Shown here one piece after another: positions 36,390 through 40,753 of a stretch of 40,753 bases of DNA; the first letter of the stretch is position 1, and the number at the start of each line of letters is the position of its first letter. The notes under the pieces are model-generated. The model was given only the letters and a program-made list of their open reading frames with translations, was not told where the DNA came from and made no database searches. Source of the DNA: Pseudomonas lactucae (GTDB lineage: Bacteria > Pseudomonadota > Gammaproteobacteria > Pseudomonadales > Pseudomonadaceae); contig NZ_JAFHKI010000017.1 in NCBI RefSeq assembly GCF_016937615.1, forward strand, positions 1 through 40,753, given 5' to 3'. Position numbers and translations under genes: made by a program.

Positions 36390-36429
36390 ACACACTCCCA
36401 TTTTGCGCAGGAACAGGGGTATTACAGGG

Positions 36430-37944
36430 ATGAAGACAGGTCAAAAGTTATGCGGCGCCAGCCTGCTGGCGCTGGCGATCAGCGGTTGCGCAGTCACCAG
36501 TGAGCCGATTGAACGCAGTGTCAGTGAGCAGCGAGCCCGCAGCGATTTGCACGGCATGTACACCAATCAGGAGCCTCTGAACGGCCCGCTGACGCTGCAT
36601 GAGGCCATGGCCCGCGCGGTGAAATACAACCTCGAAGGGCGCTTGAAGGTGATGGAAGAAGCCTTGGCCAAGCGCCAGTCGGACCTGTCCAGCTTCGACA
36701 TGCTGCCGCGCATGGCACTGTCCGCCGGCTACGCCGGGCGCAATAACACCAACGCCTCCAGCAGCCAGAGCGTGCGCACCGGTACGCAGTCCCTCGAACC
36801 GTCCACCTCCCAGGACCGCGACCGTCGCGTGGCGGACCTGACCATGGTGTGGAACGTGCTCGACTTCGGTGTCAGCTACATCAGCGCCAAGCAGCAGGGC
36901 GACCAGCGCCTGATCATCCAGGAGCGTCGACGCAAGGTGATCAACACCATCGTCCAGGACGTGCGCTCGGCTTATTGGCGGGCGGTGGCCGCCGAACGTT
37001 TGCTGAGCCAGATCGACAGCCTGATGGCGCGCGTTGATCAGGCTCAGGCCAACAGCCAGAGCATGAGCGAGCAGCGCATCGGCGACCCCGTGCAGGCCCT
37101 CGGCTACCAGCGCTCGCTGATCGAAGCCACGCGCCAATTGCAGGAGCAGCGTCGCGCGCTGTCCCTGGCCAAGACCGAACTGGCCACGCTGATCAACCTG
37201 CCCATGGGCACCGACCTGAAACTGGCCACGCCGGACGATTACACCGTGCCGCAACTGAAGGTCAACCTGGCCAGCCTGGAACAGGAAGCCCTGGCCAACC
37301 GGCCCGAACTGCGCGAGCAGGACTACCAGACCCGCATCAGCGCCGCCGAAACCCGTAAAGCCATGCTGCGCCTGCTGCCGGGCCTGGAGTTTTCCGCGGG
37401 TGGGCACTACGACAGCAACTCGTTCCTGGTGGACAACCGCTGGGCCGACTACGGCGCCAAGATCACCTGGAACCTGTTCAACGTCATCTCCGCCCCGGCC
37501 GCCATCGACGTGGCCAAGGCCGGCGAAGAAGTCGCCACCGCGCGGCGCCAGGCCATGTCGATTGCCGTGCTGGCGCAAGTCTACGTGGCCAACGCCAACT
37601 ACCAGGACGCGGTGCGTCAGTTCAAGACCAACGAACAACTGGCCAGCATCGACGGGCAAATCCTCACCCAACTGCGCAACCGCCACCAAGCCGCCGGCTT
37701 GGGTGAACTGGACCTGATCCAGGGTGAACTCAATACCCTGCAAGCCGACCTGCGTCGCGACCTGGCCTACGCCGACCTGCGCAACGCCTACGGCCAGATC
37801 TTCGCCAGCGCCGGGCTCGACCCGCTGCCCGAGCAACTGGACTCCGACCGCGTGCAGAGTATCGCCACCGCGCTAGCCAGCCGCGAATCGGCGTGGGCTG
37901 CCGGCAACATCACCGCACCGGTACCGCGTGCCGTTGGCCCGTAA
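36430..37944 (+). CDS. TolC-family outer-membrane channel lipoprotein
   Basis: A 504-aa outer-membrane protein. The signal peptide LCGASLLALAISGC ends in a lipobox, so Cys20 is likely acylated. Two OEP repeats follow with the pattern LTLHEAMARAVKYNLEGRLK and ELATLINLP; coiled-coil helices are long. It lies 40 bp after the giant gene. I infer that it provides the outer-membrane step of the export system for the giant protein, because no other channel is in the locus and the adaptors upstream lack one. The ATG at 36430 is chosen for the signal peptide; a longer frame begins at 36403. Confidence 0.92.
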   Translation: MKTGQKLCGASLLALAISGCAVTSEPIERSVSEQRARSDLHGMYTNQEPLNGPLTLHEAMARAVKYNLEGRLKVMEEALAKRQSDLSSFDMLPRMALSAGYAGRNNTNASSSQSVRTGTQSLEPSTSQDRDRRVADLTMVWNVLDFGVSYISAKQQGDQRLIIQERRRKVINTIVQDVRSAYWRAVAAERLLSQIDSLMARVDQAQANSQSMSEQRIGDPVQALGYQRSLIEATRQLQEQRRALSLAKTELATLINLPMGTDLKLATPDDYTVPQLKVNLASLEQEALANRPELREQDYQTRISAAETRKAMLRLLPGLEFSAGGHYDSNSFLVDNRWADYGAKITWNLFNVISAPAAIDVAKAGEEVATARRQAMSIAVLAQVYVANANYQDAVRQFKTNEQLASIDGQILTQLRNRHQAAGLGELDLIQGELNTLQADLRRDLAYADLRNAYGQIFASAGLDPLPEQLDSDRVQSIATALASRESAWAAGNITAPVPRAVGP

Positions 37945-38539
37945 CCTGGTGGCGCCGACGGCAAGCATCACGCGCCGTCAGCGCGAGGCGCGTCATGGGC
38001 ATCGCAGCGTGGCGATCCTGCTCACCGGCTTGCCCGCCTCCGGCAAGTCGACCCTGGCCCAAGGGCTGCACGCCGCGCTGTTCGAGCAAGGCCGGCAAAG
38101 CATCGTGCTCGACGGCGATGCCTTGCGCGGCGGCCTCAATAAAGACTTGGGCTTTGCCGACAGCGACCGCGAGGAAAACATCCGCCGTGCCAGCGAACTG
38201 GCGGCGCTGCTGGTGGAGAACGGGCAGATCGTGATCCTGGCCATGATCGCGCCGCTGACCCAATTGCGGGCGGTGTTTGCCGAACGCTTGGGCGCGGATT
38301 ATCGGGAAGTGTGGTGCAGCGCCTCCTTGGCGGTGTGCGAAGGGCGCGACCCCAAAGGCCACTACGCGCGAGCGCGGCGGGGCGAATTGCCGGGGTTTAC
38401 CGGCGTGGGTTCATCCTATGAACCGCCGGCGGCTGCCGCGTTGGTATTGGATACCGGCGTGTTGTCGGCGCAGCAGTGCGTCGAGCGGTTGCTGGCCTGG
38501 CTGGCACCTGGGTTAGACTCTGGAGAATCAACTTCTTAG
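37928..38539 (+). CDS. cysC: Adenylyl-sulfate (APS) kinase
   Basis: A 203-aa enzyme that phosphorylates APS to PAPS with ATP. The P-loop is LTGLPASGKST; the APS motif is LDGDALRGGLNKDLGFADSD followed by REENIRR; the lid region is VCEGRDPKGHYARARRGELPGFTG. It is a stand-alone kinase without sulfurylase domain. GTG at 37928 overlaps the TolC gene end by 17 bp, so the two are likely coupled; TTG 37934 or GTG 37949 are alternatives. Since a sulfotransferase lies in the same locus, its product PAPS probably feeds modification rather than, or besides, cysteine synthesis. Confidence 0.93.
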   Translation: MPLARNLVAPTASITRRQREARHGHRSVAILLTGLPASGKSTLAQGLHAALFEQGRQSIVLDGDALRGGLNKDLGFADSDREENIRRASELAALLVENGQIVILAMIAPLTQLRAVFAERLGADYREVWCSASLAVCEGRDPKGHYARARRGELPGFTGVGSSYEPPAAAALVLDTGVLSAQQCVERLLAWLAPGLDSGESTS

Positions 38540-38548
38540 GAGCTCGCC

Positions 38549-38794
38549 ATGGAATCGCCAGTGCACAGCTTGCCGTCATTGTTCAAACAGCTGGGTTTGC
38601 CGGATGATCCGAAAAGTATTGATCAATTCCTGACCAGTCATTCTCCGCTTAAACCGGATCTGAAATTGGCCGACGCGTTTTTTTGGTCCGACAGCCAGCG
38701 GACTTTTTTGCGTGAGGAGATTTTGGACGATGCGGATTGGGCGGTGGTGGTGGATGAGTTGAATCTGATGTTGCGCAATGGGCGAAGGGTGTAA
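38549..38794 (+). CDS. DUF2789 family protein
   Basis: An 81-aa protein matching the DUF2789 pattern known from Pseudomonas: LPSLFKQLGLPDDP, FLTSHSPLKPDLKLADAFFW and QRTFLREEILDDADWAVVVD. It is soluble and acidic with no signal or membrane segment. TTAGGAG lies 6 nt before the ATG. It starts 9 bp after cysC and may be co-transcribed. Function unknown. Confidence 0.9.
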   Translation: MESPVHSLPSLFKQLGLPDDPKSIDQFLTSHSPLKPDLKLADAFFWSDSQRTFLREEILDDADWAVVVDELNLMLRNGRRV

Positions 38795-38842
38795 AAAAAT
38801 CTTTTGAAAGTTATGGTTTTGTAAAAAAAAATGGTGAGCAGT

Positions 38843-38880
38843 AAAAAAATCTGGGCTTTAACCGCCTGAGTGATTTTTTT
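38843..38880. terminator. AT-rich inverted repeat, possible bidirectional terminator
   Basis: AAAAAAATC (38843-38851) and GATTTTTTT (38872-38880) are perfect 9-bp arms around 20 bp. It follows DUF2789 and further A-runs (38797-38830) and precedes the Fic gene. The stem is AT-only except one pair, so stability is weak; the T-run could serve as a terminator tail with the inner bases as a short stem. Confidence 0.35.
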
Positions 38881-38895
38881 CTGGGGAGATTCACC

Positions 38896-40388
38896 TTGGC
38901 AACAGTCGGATATGCCCGTCTATGTGAAGTACTGGATCTAAAGGTTGTTGCGCTCCCGCGTGTGGCAATGATTAAACCCGTGACCAGAATCACTCTAATC
39001 GGTACTTGTCTGGCTGTCCCGGCCACCGTGGCGCCCGCCCCGATGCATTATTTGACCATGTGCTGTTTGCTCTCAAGCATGAGGGCGTGAATTTGACTGT
39101 TCTCGCTCAGGTTTTTGAACGGCTTGGGTCTGAGCCCTTTTTGGCGGGATTAACGGAATCGCCAAACGGTGCGTTTATCCGCAAAGCCTGTTTTTTATGG
39201 GAGGGGTTAACGGGGCGGGTGCTGGATTACTCCATGCCTGTTCGGGGCCGCGTCGTTGCCTTGTTCGATCCCGAGCGCTACGTCACCGGCCCCAGCATCC
39301 GCAATAGCCGCTGGCGTGTGGATTTCAACGGTTTGGGTTCGCTGCATTACTGCGCCACCGTGGAGTGAACGCCTGAGCTGGCTGCATTGTTGGCGCTCAA
39401 TGTGCTGGACCGCGCCAAATCCTTCATGGCCACCCTCCCACCCGAAATGATGGACCGCGCCATCCAGTGGGCTTACCTGCACGAAACCCGCGATTCGTTC
39501 GCCATCGAAAAAGAACAACCGAGCGAAGAGAAATCCCGCCGCTTTGTTCATCTGTTACGCCAGGCTCATGAAGGCCGCTTGCTGACCGAGGACTACTTGG
39601 TAGACCTGCAGAACAGCACCGTCTCCAACCCCTTCGACAAAGCCGTCGCGTTTCGCCATGAGCAGAATCATCTGCACAATGGCCTGCGCGGTGCGGCGGG
39701 CGTCAGCTATGTTCCTCCAGCCCCTGAGCTTTGCCAGGAACTGATGGAAGAGCTGATGGCCTTCGCCAATCAACCCGTGCGCGACGTCGACCCGCTGGTA
39801 GCCGCGGCCGTTACCGCGTTCGGCTTCGTATTCCTGCACCCATTCATGGACGGCAACCGGCGCCTGTCGCGCTTCCTGATCCACCAAACACTCTGCCACT
39901 ACGGCGCACTGGAAAACGGCCTGCTGCTGCCGGTGTCCGTCGCGATGAAACACGAAGAGCAGGCCTATCTGGCGGCACTCAAAGCTTTTTCCCAGCCGAC
40001 GCGGGAATTCTGGAACGTTACGTGGCTGGACGGCGATCAAATGGCCTTCGACTTCATCGGCCATCCCTCGATCTACCGCTACTGGGACGCCACTCACTGC
40101 GTCGAATTCACCCTGCAAATGGCCCGCCGTGCTCTGGAAGTAGAACTGCGTGAAGAAACCGAATTTCTTGACCGTTACGACCGCGTGATCAAGGCCGTGA
40201 ACCAACGCTACGACGTGCGCGGCAGTGATTTATCGAGGTTGGTGATGATGTGCCTGGATAACGACGGCAAGGTTTCGAAGCACCAGCGTAAGCAGTTTCA
40301 GTACAGCGTGTCGGAGGAGGTGTTTGAGTTTATTGAGCAGGAGGTGGGGCATGCTCTGCGCGAAATTGGGAAATTTCCTATCGACTAA
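38896..40388 (+). pseudogene. Decayed Fic-family (AMP-transferase type) gene
   Basis: The pieces in order form one Fic-like protein: ATVGYARLCEVLDLKVVALP and VIKPV-type N-terminus from TTG 38896 (GGGGAG 7 nt upstream), then HVLFALKHEGVNL, SPNGAFIRKACFLWEGLTG and the Fic core with HPFMDGN. Three lesions are visible: a one-base deletion at 39037-39041, an in-frame TGA at 39366-39368 where Arg (CGA) fits, and Gly to Arg in the motif (HPFMDGNRRLSR for HPFxDGNGRxxR; codon 39858-39860). From 39369 to the stop at 40386-40388 the frame is open. Fic enzymes transfer AMP to target hydroxyls; this copy is probably inactive. Confidence 0.85.
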
Positions 40389-40458
40389 ACGGAAGTGGAC
40401 GATAGTGGCGGGTGTTAGTGATTGTTTCTGAAGGAGTCAAAGTCTGGAGCGTATGGCG

Positions 40459-40605
40459 ATGGTGCGAAAAATCCTGACCGCCAAATCTGACAGCCAAAAC
40501 CTCCATCACCTGGTTACGGCCACAGTGGTCTCCCTGCGCGATGGCTTGGACATGATGGGAGAAATCCAGCGCCGCCTGGATGGCCAGGCCGCACAGCAAT
40601 CCTGA
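40459..40605 (+). CDS. Possible small protein, function unknown
   Basis: A 48-aa frame beginning ATG 40459 (GGAG 9 nt upstream; ATG 40453 is an alternative): MVRKILTAKSDSQNLHHL, VTATVVSLRDGLDMMGEI and a short tail. The amphipathic helix pattern is protein-like, but I recognise no family. It could equally be the end of a lost gene. The 40389-40753 stretch otherwise holds only the REPIN at its end. Confidence 0.35.
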   Translation: MVRKILTAKSDSQNLHHLVTATVVSLRDGLDMMGEIQRRLDGQAAQQS

Positions 40606-40621
40606 AGCCAACACCGACCCA

Positions 40622-40714
40622 AATGTGTGAGGGGGCTTGCCCCCGATGAGGGAGTGTCAGCGCATGCATCAATGACTGGCCCACCGCAATCGGGGGCAAG
40701 CCCCCTCCCACATT
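40622..40714. repeat. REPIN (paired inverted REP elements)
   Basis: AATGTG-TGAGGGGGCTTGCCCCCGAT (starting 40622) and ATCGGGGGCAAGCCCCCTCC-CACATT (ending 40714) are inverted copies of a Pseudomonas REP with a spacer of about 40 bp. Each REP is itself a hairpin (GGGGGC-TT-GCCCCC). Such REPINs are scattered by a RAYT transposase encoded elsewhere; none is in the window. Confidence 0.85.
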
Positions 40715-40753
40715 GGTCCTGCGGTGTTGTCGTTGAATCGCTCCATCCATCGA

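Overview
The window looks like a high-GC gammaproteobacterial chromosome, most likely a Pseudomonas of the fluorescens group. The reasons are Pseudomonas-type 5S rRNA genes and 23S-5S spacer, a PctA-like chemoreceptor, an mgo/pvf-type operon, a DUF2789 gene, and REP/REPIN repeats of Pseudomonas type. No database search was possible; assignments rest on motifs, gene order and remembered families.

Left part (1-9.2 kb). The window opens in the distal end of an rRNA operon with two tandem 5S genes, each followed by its own strong terminator. A chemoreceptor gene with a candidate FliA promoter follows. On the minus strand lies a compact four-gene operon, mgoB-mgoC-mgoA-mgoD (pvfA-D in other strains). 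It encodes a DUF3050 oxidase-like protein, an AurF-type diiron N-oxygenase, an A-T-reductase NRPS and an SRPBCC protein, and is expected to make a small diazeniumdiolate-type signal.

Middle part (9.2-18.3 kb). A GntR/FCD regulator faces a TauD-like dioxygenase gene with a complete ABC importer (binding protein, ATPase, permease). A perfect 12-bp palindrome sits at the predicted regulator promoter. A frameshifted LysR regulator gene and an MFS/HlyD/outer-membrane-factor efflux operon follow.

Right part (18.3-38.5 kb). This is the most unusual region. It holds a 719-aa secreted protein of unknown function with a DUF3142 gene; a periplasmic adaptor, a GAF-like/HlyD fusion and a PqqD-like/M50 peptidase/HlyD fusion; a GNAT gene; a tail-collar protein with its DUF6916-like partner; a GT-C glycosyltransferase; a sulfotransferase; a giant repeat protein of about 2104 aa; a TolC-family lipoprotein; and an APS kinase. 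The giant protein has an N-terminal LEPR-XLL motif, a DUF4347 domain, a glycine-rich region and 13 Ig-like repeats. I read the locus as a candidate export, processing and modification (glycosylation/sulfation) system for the giant surface protein. No ABC ATPase is present in it.

The right end has DUF2789, a decayed Fic gene, a possible small ORF and a REPIN. Five separate apparent single-base deletions (LysR, GNAT, giant protein twice, Fic) break otherwise good genes; several lie in G- or GC-rich runs, so sequencing error must be considered. The Fic gene also has a nonsense codon and a damaged catalytic motif, which looks like real decay.
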